Source: an uncultured Clostridia bacterium
GTDB lineage: Bacteria; Bacillota; Clostridia; Lachnospirales; Anaerotignaceae
Direction: 5' to 3'
DNA length: 28,484 nucleotides
Assembly: GCA_910587195.1 (NCBI GenBank)
Contig: CAJUKL010000030.1
Location: 1-28,484, forward strand
A model generated the notes under the pieces. The model saw nothing but the letters and a program-made list of their open reading frames with translations, did no database searches and was not told where the DNA came from. This document shows, piece by piece, positions 7,819-16,733 of the stretch (position 1 is the stretch's first letter; every line of letters begins with the position of its first letter). The position numbers and the translations under genes are program-made.

Positions 7819-8731
7819 AAATCTTGTTAAAAAATATGGAAAATTTACGGCTGTAAATGATTTAAACTTGACTGTACCCGAAAGCAGTATTTTTGGTTTT
7901 GTAGGGCCAAATGGTGCCGGAAAAACAACAACCATGAAAATTATGTCAGGTCTTTTAAAAGCAACCAGTGGTAATGTTATGATTGATGGTATTGATGTTA
8001 CCAAAAAACCGAGAGCCTTAAAAGAAAACATTGGTTATATGCCTGATTTTTTTGGAGTTTATGATGATTTAAAAGTAATGGAATATATGGATTTCTATGC
8101 AGGTACTTATTATATTCCTTATGAACAAAGAGAGGAATTAATCAATAATTTACTGGAGATTGTTGACCTTTCTCATAAAAAAGAGGATTATGTAGATGGA
8201 CTTTCCAGAGGAATGAAGCAAAGGCTTTGTTTAGCAAGAAGCCTTATTCATGACCCGAAATTGCTGATATTAGATGAACCTGCTTCTGGACTTGACCCAA
8301 GAGCAAGAGTTGAAATGAAAGAAGTGTTAAAACAACTCCAAACAATGGGAAAAACCATTATTATTAGTTCACACATTTTGCCAGAATTAGCCGAAATGTG
8401 TACAGAAGTAGGAATTATTGACCAAGGGCATATTGTTGTGCAAGGAACAGTACAAGAAATTATGAAGCAAATGACAAAAGTTAGAAAAATACAAATTCAC
8501 CCTTTGGAAAATATGGAAGGTCTTTTAAAAATATTAGAAGAACAGCCAGTAGTTGAAGATGTGGTGGAAAATACATCTGATGTAGAATTTTCTTTTCAAG
8601 GAACAGACCAAGAATTAACTGCATTATTAAAACAAATTGTATTAGCAGATATTGCAGTATTATCCTTTAAAGAAAAGGAAGGAAATTTAGAAGAAATCTT
8701 TATGCAAGTGACAGGAGGGGAACAAAAATGA
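7805..8731 (+). CDS. ABC transporter ATP-binding protein (GldA/CcmA-like)
   Basis: 308-aa ATPase subunit of an ABC-2 type exporter; it powers the permease encoded next. Walker A GPNGAGKTT (residues 34-42), signature LSRGMKQRL, Walker B LLILDEPASGLDP and switch His in ISSHIL are all intact. The region after residue 220 is the usual C-terminal extension of this subgroup. The ATG overlaps the upstream 846-aa gene by 14 bases, and the TGA overlaps the permease ATG (ATGA), which suggests coupled translation and a fixed ratio. Substrate unknown; GldA-like ATPases occur with vWA and MoxR genes in many envelope clusters. Confidence 0.93.
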   Translation: MLEIKNLVKKYGKFTAVNDLNLTVPESSIFGFVGPNGAGKTTTMKIMSGLLKATSGNVMIDGIDVTKKPRALKENIGYMPDFFGVYDDLKVMEYMDFYAGTYYIPYEQREELINNLLEIVDLSHKKEDYVDGLSRGMKQRLCLARSLIHDPKLLILDEPASGLDPRARVEMKEVLKQLQTMGKTIIISSHILPELAEMCTEVGIIDQGHIVVQGTVQEIMKQMTKVRKIQIHPLENMEGLLKILEEQPVVEDVVENTSDVEFSFQGTDQELTALLKQIVLADIAVLSFKEKEGNLEEIFMQVTGGEQK

Positions 8732-9597
8732 TGATGAATCCCGTATTGCGTCGTGAAACAAAAACGACGCTTCGAAATTGGAAAATGTTTGCTATTTTAA
8801 CTGCATATGTTGCAATTATTTCTTTAGGAGCAGCCGGTTATATTTATGGAAACATGTTTTCTTCCTATGATTTTTCTTTTGAGCCATCTAGTATGAGCGG
8901 AATGTATGTTGTATTATGTGCCATGCAAATGGGTTTAATGCTGTTATCAGCACCCGCAATGACAGCTGGCACCATTAGCGGAGAAAGAGAAAGACAAACA
9001 TTAGACTTACTTTTAATGACAAAAATGTCCTCTTTTTCTATTGTGCTTGGAAAATTATTATCATCTATGGCGACCCTAGTATTAATTATGGTAGCAACTT
9101 TGCCTGTTTTTGCGATTGCCTTTTATTTTGGCGGAATCTCCTTATTTTCTCTTTTTGCGATGATGTTATATATTATGGTGACTGCTTGCATGGCTTGTTC
9201 TTTATCTATCTTTTTTTCCTGTATTTTTAAAAAAACAGTAGTATCTATGGTCATTGTATATTTATTGATTGGTGGTGTATTTTGTTCTGGCACGTTAATT
9301 GCAGCACTACTTCAACAAAGTTTATACTGGACAATGTACCAAGATTATCCAAGTTTAGCTTTTCCTTTAACTATATTGGTATCCAATCCAGGAGTTGGCT
9401 TTTTTTCCTTAATTGACAATCAATTAGGCACAAATGTCATTTCTAACATTGTTCGTGCTTATCATAATAAAAATGTTGCTATGAACACTTTACTACAACA
9501 TTATTGGATATTAAATTTTATATTTAATATTGTAATTTCTGTTATATTTGTATGTTTATCAGCAATATTTATTAACCCAGTCAAAAAGAAAAAGTAA
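8728..9597 (+). CDS. ABC-2 type transporter permease
   Basis: 289-aa membrane subunit for the ATPase encoded just upstream. About six hydrophobic helices can be read, starting with MFAILTAYVAIISLGAAGYI and ending VISVIFVCLSAIFI. The cytoplasmic loop SGERERQTLDLLLMTKMSS is the conserved coupling segment of NosY/GldF-like permeases. The C-terminus is short and basic (NPVKKKK). The start overlaps the ATPase stop by four bases, and the next gene begins 24 bases downstream. The exported substrate cannot be deduced. Confidence 0.9.
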   Translation: MMMNPVLRRETKTTLRNWKMFAILTAYVAIISLGAAGYIYGNMFSSYDFSFEPSSMSGMYVVLCAMQMGLMLLSAPAMTAGTISGERERQTLDLLLMTKMSSFSIVLGKLLSSMATLVLIMVATLPVFAIAFYFGGISLFSLFAMMLYIMVTACMACSLSIFFSCIFKKTVVSMVIVYLLIGGVFCSGTLIAALLQQSLYWTMYQDYPSLAFPLTILVSNPGVGFFSLIDNQLGTNVISNIVRAYHNKNVAMNTLLQHYWILNFIFNIVISVIFVCLSAIFINPVKKKK

Positions 9598-9621
9598 TTT
9601 TTATTCAAAAGGGGGAGAACA

Positions 9622-11103
9622 TTGGAACGATTTCGAAAACATTTATTAAAATTAAAATTAAAATTATCTTTTGAATTATGGTATAAAATATTTTTAAAAT
9701 GTAGTATTGTTGCGATGATACTTTCCATTTTGTATCTTATTTTTTCAAAATGGACTTACCTGTGTGACAGCACACTATTTTTTACCACTCTTATTTTACT
9801 TACTGTGTTAGTTTCCTTGCTATTTACCTTTTTTCAACGTATCACATGGCAAAAAACAGCACAAACAGCAGATAAATTAGGCTATGAGGAGCGTTTTATT
9901 ACTGCATTGGAATTGCTAGAACAAAACAAATCTTATAGCAAAATAGAAACCATGGTAATAGAAGATGCGCTTCAAAAAGCACAAGAGGATATTGCAAAAA
10001 AATATCTTTTAACAGTGCCAAAAAAAGAATTAAAATTAATTGTTTTATTATTTGCAATTATGTTCAGCACCAACGTTATTACAACAAAACAGCAAAGAGA
10101 AGCAGAACAATATGCAGCAGCACAACTACGGAAAATTGAACAAGTAAAAAATGAAATTAACAAAGGGCAGGAATTTAAGGAAGATGCTTTAAAAGCCTTT
10201 CAAAAAGAGATGGATAGCATCACCAAAAATTTAAAACGAGCACAAACGGTAGAAGAAAGTAAAAAGATGATAGAAGAAGCACAGCAGGCATTAAAAGCAT
10301 TAGAAAAAGAAAGTATTCCAGAGGATTTAAAAAGGACAGCAGAAAAACTTTCCCAGCATGAAAAAACAAAAGAATTAGCAAATGCTTTAGAACGAGGAGA
10401 TACGGCTGCCATTAATGCACAAATGGATACCTTATTATCAGAATTGGAAAACCTACCACAAGAAGATTTAGAACAAATTGCAGAAGTCTTGGAAAATATG
10501 GGAGAATTAAACGACCAAGAATTAAAAGAACTGCTTGACAATTTATCAAAGCAGCTTTCCAGTGGAAATATGGCGCAAGCAATTTCCAATGGAAAGGCAT
10601 TAAAAGGAAAATTAGCTGCATTATCCACTGAAAATACCGAATTAGCAAAAAGTTTAGAAAATCTGAATCAAGAGCTTGCACAAGCTGCTTCTGGCAAAAC
10701 AGAACAATCCGGACAATCTGGAATACAAGGTGATGGCATGGGACAAGGACAAGGAGAAGGAGAGCAAAGCGGTAGTGGTCAGGGCGGCATGGGTCAAGGC
10801 AGCGGAGAAGGTATGAACAGTGGACAGGGCAGAGGTCGAGGACATCAAGAAACAGAAAAAATTTATACCAGAAAAGCAGAAAATATGGCAGGCTATCAAA
10901 CACAGGTACAAGGACAAGTCAATGAGCAAGGACAAAGTAATATTACAAGAGAGCAAACTTTTGGAGAAAGAGGACAAAGTGTACCATATGAACAAGTATA
11001 TCATTCTTATCGAAATAATGCATTACGAGATATTGAAAACACAGATGTTCCTTATGGTATGCGAGAATTAGTATCAGAATATTTCTCCACTTTAGAACAA
11101 TAA
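9622..11103 (+). CDS. Coiled-coil membrane protein of the ABC/vWA operon (DUF4175-like)
   Basis: 493 aa from a TTG start preceded by AAAAGGGGGAG. Two N-terminal helices (about 25-45 and 52-72) and a third at about 140-155 (LIVLLFAIMFSTNVI) anchor a long, charged, alpha-helical region (about 160-350), very likely a coiled coil, rich in Lys, Glu, Gln and Leu. A low-complexity Gly/Gln/Ser segment follows (about 360-410, GMGQGQGEGEQSGSGQGG). The C-terminus, VPYGMRELVSEYFSTLE, resembles the conserved tail of proteins encoded beside MoxR/BatA gene sets. It probably acts as an envelope scaffold. The assignment to DUF4175-like proteins rests on layout and context, not on a decisive motif. The tandem structured repeat begins directly after its stop. 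Confidence 0.75.
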   Translation: MERFRKHLLKLKLKLSFELWYKIFLKCSIVAMILSILYLIFSKWTYLCDSTLFFTTLILLTVLVSLLFTFFQRITWQKTAQTADKLGYEERFITALELLEQNKSYSKIETMVIEDALQKAQEDIAKKYLLTVPKKELKLIVLLFAIMFSTNVITTKQQREAEQYAAAQLRKIEQVKNEINKGQEFKEDALKAFQKEMDSITKNLKRAQTVEESKKMIEEAQQALKALEKESIPEDLKRTAEKLSQHEKTKELANALERGDTAAINAQMDTLLSELENLPQEDLEQIAEVLENMGELNDQELKELLDNLSKQLSSGNMAQAISNGKALKGKLAALSTENTELAKSLENLNQELAQAASGKTEQSGQSGIQGDGMGQGQGEGEQSGSGQGGMGQGSGEGMNSGQGRGRGHQETEKIYTRKAENMAGYQTQVQGQVNEQGQSNITREQTFGERGQSVPYEQVYHSYRNNALRDIENTDVPYGMRELVSEYFSTLEQ

Positions 11104-11880
11104 CTTACTTTTTTGAAAGAAAGGTATCAAAGAACTTTTGTGCAAAGCTTTATTTTGCTGTTGTATGTTGGACTTGAGTGAAACGACAACAGAGCACCAA
11201 CGACTAAAATTTTTATTCTGTTGCGTTTGCAAACAATAAAGTTTTTTGTCCAACTTTTTTTCAAAAAAGTTGGTGGAGTTTGAGGCAACGCCTCAAGGTT
11301 TTTACGCTTGGAAGCGTGTTTTTGAAGTGGTCTGGAGGAACTTTTCACAAGTGAAAAAAGTTCCTCCAGAAACTTCTGACTTTTGTCAAGTCCATTTTAA
11401 AACCACTTTCTTCTTATTTTTTTGAAAGAAAGGTATCAAAGAACTTTTGTGCAAAGCTTTATTTTGCTGTTGTATGTTGGACTTGAGTGAAACGACAACA
11501 GAGCACCAACGACTAAAATTTTTATTCTGTTGCGTTTGCAAACAATAAAGTTTTTTGTCCAACTTTTTTTCAAAAAAGTTGGTGGAGTTTGAGGCAACGC
11601 CTCAAGGTTTTTACGCTTGGAAGCGTGTTTTTGAAGTGGTCTGGAGGAACTTTTCACAAGTGAAAAAAGTTCCTCCAGAAACTTCTGACTTTTGTCAAGT
11701 CCATTTTAAAACCACTTTCTTTTTATTTTTTTGAAAGAAAGGTAGCAAAGAACTTTTGTGCGAAACTTTATTTTGCTGTTGTATGTTGGACTTAAGTGGA
11801 ACGACAGGGACTACCCTACGTTAAAAGTGAGAATTTGTACCGTTTACAAAAGATAAAGTTTTTATCCAATTTCTTTTTCT
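11104..11880 (+). repeat. Exact 309-bp tandem duplication of the structured repeat plus a third partial copy (loci D, E, F)
   Basis: Positions about 11109-11412 and 11418-11721 are identical to the eye with a period of 309 bases; a third, diverged partial copy runs from about 11727 to 11880. Each full unit has M1 remnant, M2, M3, M4 hairpin (CCAACTTTTT / AAAAAGTTGG, 11250-11273), M5 hairpins (TTGAGGC / GCCTCAA, 11280-11296; ACGCTT / AAGCGT, 11304-11317) and M6 (CTGGAGGAACTTTT / AAAAGTTCCTCCAG, 11332-11369; second copy 11641-11678). It lies inside the ABC/vWA operon. No convincing gene is present in this 0.8-kb gap: the identical 73-codon minus-strand frames are repeat sequence. Confidence 0.92.
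11332..11369. other. M6 long hairpin of the structured repeat
   Basis: A 14-bp stem plus three further inner pairs around a short loop (CACAAGTG). The same hairpin is at 11641-11678 and 27795-27832, and a variant with three paired base changes is at 20316-20353. Confidence 0.85.
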
Positions 11881-11915
11881 TCATTTTTCAGCATAACAAA
11901 AAAGGAGTGTAAACA

Positions 11916-13712
11916 ATGCGTTTTTTTCAGCCACTCGGATTTTTAGCATTAGTAGGAATTCCCATTCTTATCTTAATGTATTTATTAAAACAAAAATATA
12001 AAGAGCAAGAAGTATCTAGCTTATTTTTATGGAAAAAAGCAGAAAGTTTTAGTATGGCACAACAGCCATTTCAAAAATTAAAAAAGAATTTATTAATGTT
12101 GCTGCAAATTGTAACAATCTTTTTTTTAGCCTTTGGACTTGCAAACCCTTATATTATGGGAGGGAGTGAAAGCAGTCACACTGTTTTTGGCATAGATTGT
12201 TCTTTAAGTATGCAGGCAAAAGACGGAGCAGAAGGAAAAAGCCGTTTAGAAGAAGCAAAAACACAGATAAAAAATCAAATTGAACAATCTCCCCCCAATG
12301 CTATTTTTAGTATTGTACTTTTACAAGACACCCCTATGATTATCAGTAATAACAGCACAGATAAAAGAACTTTACTCAAAGAAATTGAAAAAATAGAGGC
12401 AACAAATGGTGGTGTGAATTGGGAAAATAGTAAAGAATTACTTCAGTTAGCAAGTGAAGAAAATGGACAAATCAGCATTTTTACAGACCAACAGCAAACA
12501 ATGTTTGATAATGTAACAATTCTAGGTAAAAGCAGTCAAAATACAGCAATTACCTTACTTTCTCATAGTCAAGGAGAAAATGGTTGGCAGGCACTTGTAA
12601 AAGTGTCTTATTTTGGAGGAAATGAGATAACAAAAACAGTCAATCTTTTTTGTGACGGAAAAGCATTTGACCGAAAAGAAATTACGATAGAGAGCGGAAA
12701 AAATATAGATGTCATTTTTACAGGAATTCCACAAGAAACAAATTCCTTAACTGCAACTTTAACGCCGGAAGATGTTTTGACAGCAGATGATAGAGCCTAT
12801 GATGGTTCTTTTTCACAGACAAAAAAGAAAGTTTTGTTAGTTTCCAATCAAAATATATTTTTAGAAAAAGTATATAGCCTTTTACCAGAAGTTGAATTAT
12901 ATAAAACAGATACAGAACACATAGAACAGTTAAAAGGCTATTCTCTTTATATTTTTGATGGGGTGGTTCCAGAAATATTACCAGAAGATGGGTTTTACAT
13001 ATTTTGGAATCCACCAAATGACAATACAATAGTACCTTTAGGAGCACAAAAACAGATTACAGAACAAGTAACAACACAAGGATATGGTAATCTGACTTTT
13101 GCAGATACTTTAACTTTTGACATTGAAAAAGCAAAATCTTTTATTGTGCCAACATGGGCAGCACCAATTTTAGAGGCAGATGGAAAAGCCATTGCGATTG
13201 CAGGAGAAAAAAATGGTAAAAAAATGGCAGTTTTCGCCTTTGATATTCATGACAGCGATTTTGCTTTACAAAAAGAATTTCCCATTTTTATTTATAATCT
13301 GCAAAACTGGTTTTTTGAACAAAGTGGACAAAAGTCTTTAGAATCGATTGAATCAGGGCAAGTATTAGAAATTTCTCTTTTGCCAGAAACCAAAGAAGCT
13401 TTTGTATTTTTTCCAAGTGGAGAAAAAGTAAAAATTGCGCCACCTTTTCCACCATCACCTTTTACCAGTACAGAGCAAACTGGTATTTATACACTAACAC
13501 AAAAAAGTGAAACGGAAGAAAGTTCAAATACTTTTGCTGTCAATGCAAAAACAGCAGGAGAATCTGATTTACGACAACAGCAAACTGAAACAACCCAAAC
13601 CATACAAACAAAAAAAGTTATTAAAGTAGGAAAAAGTATACAAAATTTTGTTATCCTCTTTTTACTTTTATTATTGCTTTTAGAATGGAAGGTGAATTGT
13701 AATGAACATTGA
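11916..13712 (+). CDS. BatA-like von Willebrand factor A membrane protein
   Basis: 598-aa protein. The N-terminus matches the BatA (aerotolerance regulator N-terminal) layout: one helix (residues about 8-24), a basic loop with SSLFLWKKAES, and a second helix (about 56-75). A vWA domain follows with the metal-binding DxSxS motif as DCSLS (Asp94). The C-terminal half is predicted extracellular (immunoglobulin- or GATase-like sheets), ending with one helix (NFVILFLLLLLLLEW) and a short tail. SD AAAAAAGGAGTG precedes the ATG. The gene overlaps the next vWA gene by 11 bases. Such proteins are thought to assemble with MoxR-type ATPases in envelope maintenance. The usual MoxR and DUF58 genes are not present immediately upstream; the structured repeats are there instead. 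Confidence 0.85.
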   Translation: MRFFQPLGFLALVGIPILILMYLLKQKYKEQEVSSLFLWKKAESFSMAQQPFQKLKKNLLMLLQIVTIFFLAFGLANPYIMGGSESSHTVFGIDCSLSMQAKDGAEGKSRLEEAKTQIKNQIEQSPPNAIFSIVLLQDTPMIISNNSTDKRTLLKEIEKIEATNGGVNWENSKELLQLASEENGQISIFTDQQQTMFDNVTILGKSSQNTAITLLSHSQGENGWQALVKVSYFGGNEITKTVNLFCDGKAFDRKEITIESGKNIDVIFTGIPQETNSLTATLTPEDVLTADDRAYDGSFSQTKKKVLLVSNQNIFLEKVYSLLPEVELYKTDTEHIEQLKGYSLYIFDGVVPEILPEDGFYIFWNPPNDNTIVPLGAQKQITEQVTTQGYGNLTFADTLTFDIEKAKSFIVPTWAAPILEADGKAIAIAGEKNGKKMAVFAFDIHDSDFALQKEFPIFIYNLQNWFFEQSGQKSLESIESGQVLEISLLPETKEAFVFFPSGEKVKIAPPFPPSPFTSTEQTGIYTLTQKSETEESSNTFAVNAKTAGESDLRQQQTETTQTIQTKKVIKVGKSIQNFVILFLLLLLLLEWKVNCNEH

Positions 13713-16437
13713 AATGATAAATCCTTTTTGGCTTTTTATTTTTCCTATTATGGTGGGTGCCTTTTATTGGATAGCCAAAAATAAAATTCATTCTACCTTT
13801 CGTCGCAGATTTTTTATTTTTATAAGAAGTATTGTTTCTTTATTTTTGATATTAGCTTTATGTGGTGTTACCATACAAAAAACATCAGAAAGAGTAACAA
13901 CTCTATTTGCTGTAGATTTATCAGATAGTACCAAGCAAGCACAGGAAAGTGTAAAGACATTTTTGAAACAGGCGGAAAGCACAAGAACAGAAAAAGATGA
14001 TATTGGTTTATTATGCTTTGGAGCAGATGCTGTTTTAGAACAATCCCCAATAAATCAAGTAGCTTTTCCCCAGACTTTTTTATCTTATGTGCAAAAAAAC
14101 GCCACAAATATTAGTAATGTTTTAAATTTAGGTGCTTCTATTTTACCGGAAAATACCAGAAAAAGGATTGTATTACTTTCTGATGGTGTAGAAACTGCAG
14201 GAGATGCGCTTGCACAATCAAAATTATTGCAAGCACAAAATATTACTGTAGATGTTTTTCCGCTTTCTGCAAAAGAACAGCCGGAAATACAGCTTTCTGC
14301 CTTACAAATCTCTAATCTAATCAATAAAAATACGGAATATGATATTACTTTACAAATTAGTAGTAATATAGATACTAACGCAACGATAAAATTGTTTAAA
14401 GGAAATACACTTATTGCAAATGAACAAGTTGCTGTATCAAAAGGAGAAAGTAATATTGTATTTTCTGACAAAACAGAAAATGGTGGAAGTATTATCTATA
14501 GAGCAGAATTAACAGCAGAACAAGACACACTTTCCCAAAATAATAAAGCCTATGCTTACTGCTATATTACAGATGTAGCACAAATATTGTTGATAGAACA
14601 AAATCAAAGTGGTAGTGTATGGGAAGATTTTTTACAAAACAGTCAAGCATCTGTTACAAAAATTTCTATAGAAAATGCACCTGTCACAGTAGAACAACTA
14701 AATCATTATGACAGTATTTTATTGTCTGACCTTTCTGTAGATGTTATGCCAAATGGATTTTTAGATGCCCTAGAAAGCTATGTCAAAACAACAGGTGGCG
14801 GTTTACTTGTAACAGGCGGAGAAAATTCTTTTGCACTAGGGGGATATTATAAAACAAAGCTGGAAGAAATTTTACCAGTAGAAATGGAATTAAAGACAGA
14901 AGGAGAAAATAATAGTCTAGGTATGATAATGGTGATTGACCGTTCTGGTAGTATGGACGGTGGGCAATATGGTGCTTCTAAAATTGAAATGGCAAAAGAG
15001 GCCTGTATGCGCAGTTTAAATTCTTTTATGCCTGGCGATTGTCTTGGAGTTATCGCTTTTGATGATATTGCAGAATGGGCCGTCCCATTTCAAACAGTAC
15101 AAGATAATATAGATGAAATTCGTATGGGAATCGGTAGCATACAGCCAGGTGGTGGTACAAGTATCTTACCAGGATTATATGAAGCATATGAGGCTTTAAA
15201 AGTTGCAGATACCAAACAAAAGCATATTATTCTTTTAACAGATGGAGAAGCAGAAAAAGTCGGCTATGACAGTATTTTATCAGAAATGAAACAAAATGGT
15301 ATTACTTTATCCACAGTTGCAGTTGGCACAGGGTCAGATACTTCTTTATTACAAAGATTAGCAGAGCAAGGTAGTGGCAGATATTACTTTACCAATGAAT
15401 TTGGCGACTTGCCTGAAATTTTTGCAAAAGAAACCTTACTTGCAGGAAAAGAATATCTGAATAACCGCAGTTTTTATCCCAAACAAAAAAATGCTTCTTC
15501 TATTATGGCTGACATTAATATGATTCCCTCTTTAGAAGGATATGTTGGAACAACTGCAAAGCCAAGAGCAGATGTTGTTTTAGAAAGCGATAAGCAAGAA
15601 CCCATTCTTGCAACATGGCAGTATGGTTTAGGCAGAACAGCAGTCTGGACAAGTGATGTTTTTGGAAAATGGAGTCAAAATTGGCTGGAAACACAGCAGG
15701 GCAGGCAAATTTTACAAAATAGTATTTCCTGGGTAATGAAAAAACAAAATGAAAAAGAAGTCAATGCCACAGCAGAAATCGAAGGAGAAAAAAGTCTTTT
15801 AACCATAAACATGGCATATGATGAAACTATTGCAGAAATAAAAGGAAGTGTTGTATCTAGCACAAACAAAACTTATGATGTTATATTAAACCGAATTTCT
15901 CCTAATGTTTATACTGGCAGCATTGATACAACAGAAGAAGGTGGATATATTTTAAACTTACAAATAACAAATACAGAAGGAGAAACAGACAATATAAATA
16001 CTGGTTTTTCGATTGCCTACCCAAAGGAATATGACAGAAGAAACTGGGGAAAAGGAGATACTCTTTTAAATCGAATTGCAGAAGTAACACAAGGTCGTAT
16101 TTTAACAGATGGCACAAATATCTTTACAGAAAAACCACAAGCTGTGACAGATACACAAAATTTAACAAATTTCTTTTTGCTATTTGCTTTGTTGGCGTTT
16201 TTATTTGATGTATTTTTCAGAAGATTTTCTATAGTAACACAACGATTAGAAAACATACTAACAGGATGGAATAAAAATGAGCACAAAGAAAATAAAAAGC
16301 AATTTGAGCAAGAAATAAAAAAAGCACAAAAAAGACAACAAAAAACTGATAAAAAACAAAAAACGGAACAAAATACAGAAGAAGTACAAAATAATGCAGC
16401 CAAACTTGCAGCAGCAAAGAAAAAAAGAAAAAGATAA
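13702..16437 (+). CDS. Double-vWA membrane protein with GATase1-like domain (BatB-like)
   Basis: 911-aa membrane protein. Two N-terminal helices (about 8-25 and 37-57) are followed by a first vWA domain with MIDAS motif DLSDS (Asp72) and the strand IVLLSDGVETAGD. An Ig-like region (about 200-290) and a GATase-like segment (YDSILLSDLSVDVMPNGF, then GGGLLVTGGENSFALGGYY, about 337-390) come next. A second vWA domain has MIDAS DRSGS (Asp413), with IILLTDGEAEK and an intact C-terminal half. After another beta-rich region a single helix (about 822-842) leads into a very basic, Gln/Lys-rich cytoplasmic tail ending AAAKKKRKR. Both MIDAS motifs look able to bind metal. The start codon lies inside the preceding gene with SD GGAAGGTG. 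This is the last gene of the operon. Confidence 0.85.
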   Translation: MNIEMINPFWLFIFPIMVGAFYWIAKNKIHSTFRRRFFIFIRSIVSLFLILALCGVTIQKTSERVTTLFAVDLSDSTKQAQESVKTFLKQAESTRTEKDDIGLLCFGADAVLEQSPINQVAFPQTFLSYVQKNATNISNVLNLGASILPENTRKRIVLLSDGVETAGDALAQSKLLQAQNITVDVFPLSAKEQPEIQLSALQISNLINKNTEYDITLQISSNIDTNATIKLFKGNTLIANEQVAVSKGESNIVFSDKTENGGSIIYRAELTAEQDTLSQNNKAYAYCYITDVAQILLIEQNQSGSVWEDFLQNSQASVTKISIENAPVTVEQLNHYDSILLSDLSVDVMPNGFLDALESYVKTTGGGLLVTGGENSFALGGYYKTKLEEILPVEMELKTEGENNSLGMIMVIDRSGSMDGGQYGASKIEMAKEACMRSLNSFMPGDCLGVIAFDDIAEWAVPFQTVQDNIDEIRMGIGSIQPGGGTSILPGLYEAYEALKVADTKQKHIILLTDGEAEKVGYDSILSEMKQNGITLSTVAVGTGSDTSLLQRLAEQGSGRYYFTNEFGDLPEIFAKETLLAGKEYLNNRSFYPKQKNASSIMADINMIPSLEGYVGTTAKPRADVVLESDKQEPILATWQYGLGRTAVWTSDVFGKWSQNWLETQQGRQILQNSISWVMKKQNEKEVNATAEIEGEKSLLTINMAYDETIAEIKGSVVSSTNKTYDVILNRISPNVYTGSIDTTEEGGYILNLQITNTEGETDNINTGFSIAYPKEYDRRNWGKGDTLLNRIAEVTQGRILTDGTNIFTEKPQAVTDTQNLTNFFLLFALLAFLFDVFFRRFSIVTQRLENILTGWNKNEHKENKKQFEQEIKKAQKRQQKTDKKQKTEQNTEEVQNNAAKLAAAKKKRKR

Positions 16438-16454
16438 GACCTTTGTAAATGGAA

Positions 16455-16570
16455 CAAATTTTAATTGATGGTATTCCGTTGTTGTTTTTTTAAAATAACG
16501 GTTCAACTGCTCTATGTAGCAGCAAAACAAAGTTTTAAGTTCTTTGTTAAACTTTCTTTCAAAAAATCGT
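16455..16570 (-). repeat. Interspersed structured repeat, locus G (inverted, degenerate)
   Basis: Minus-strand order is a shortened M1 (GAAAGAAAG), M2 (AACAAAGAACTT, then AAACTTTGTTTTGCTGCT) and M3 (GTTGAACCG, AACAACGGAATACCA). It separates the end of the ABC/vWA operon from the VanW gene. No M4-M6 part is visible. Confidence 0.7.
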
Positions 16571-16585
16571 ATGACGTTATAATAA

Positions 16586-16614
16586 TTGACAAATTTGTAA
16601 AGAAAATTTAACAT
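16586..16614 (+). promoter_or_regulatory. Putative promoter for the VanW-family gene
   Basis: TTGACA at 16586-16591 and TAACAT at 16609-16614, 17 bases apart. A second TTGACA is at 16617-16622 but has no good -10 at normal distance. The leader would be about 110 bases. Confidence 0.4.
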
Positions 16615-16733
16615 ATTTGACACCATATTTCAACATTGCTTCGTTATGATATACTATATTGTTACCTGAAAATATGTTTGATATTTCATATATTTTCAAT
16701 AAAAGTAGATAGAAGGAAAGGGGGAAGCCAACT

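Noticed and set aside
10412..10903. 163-codon minus-strand frame
   Set aside because: Antisense to the coiled-coil gene, whose low-complexity codons leave long open frames on the other strand.
11127..11657. Two identical 73-codon minus-strand open frames
   Set aside because: They are the tandem repeat read backwards; similar frames in loci A, H and I are not conserved in length or frame beyond the shared repeat sequence, and no SD is present.
11104..11880. CRISPR-like array
   Set aside because: The period is 309 bases with no short repeat/spacer alternation and no cas genes; it is a tandem duplication.
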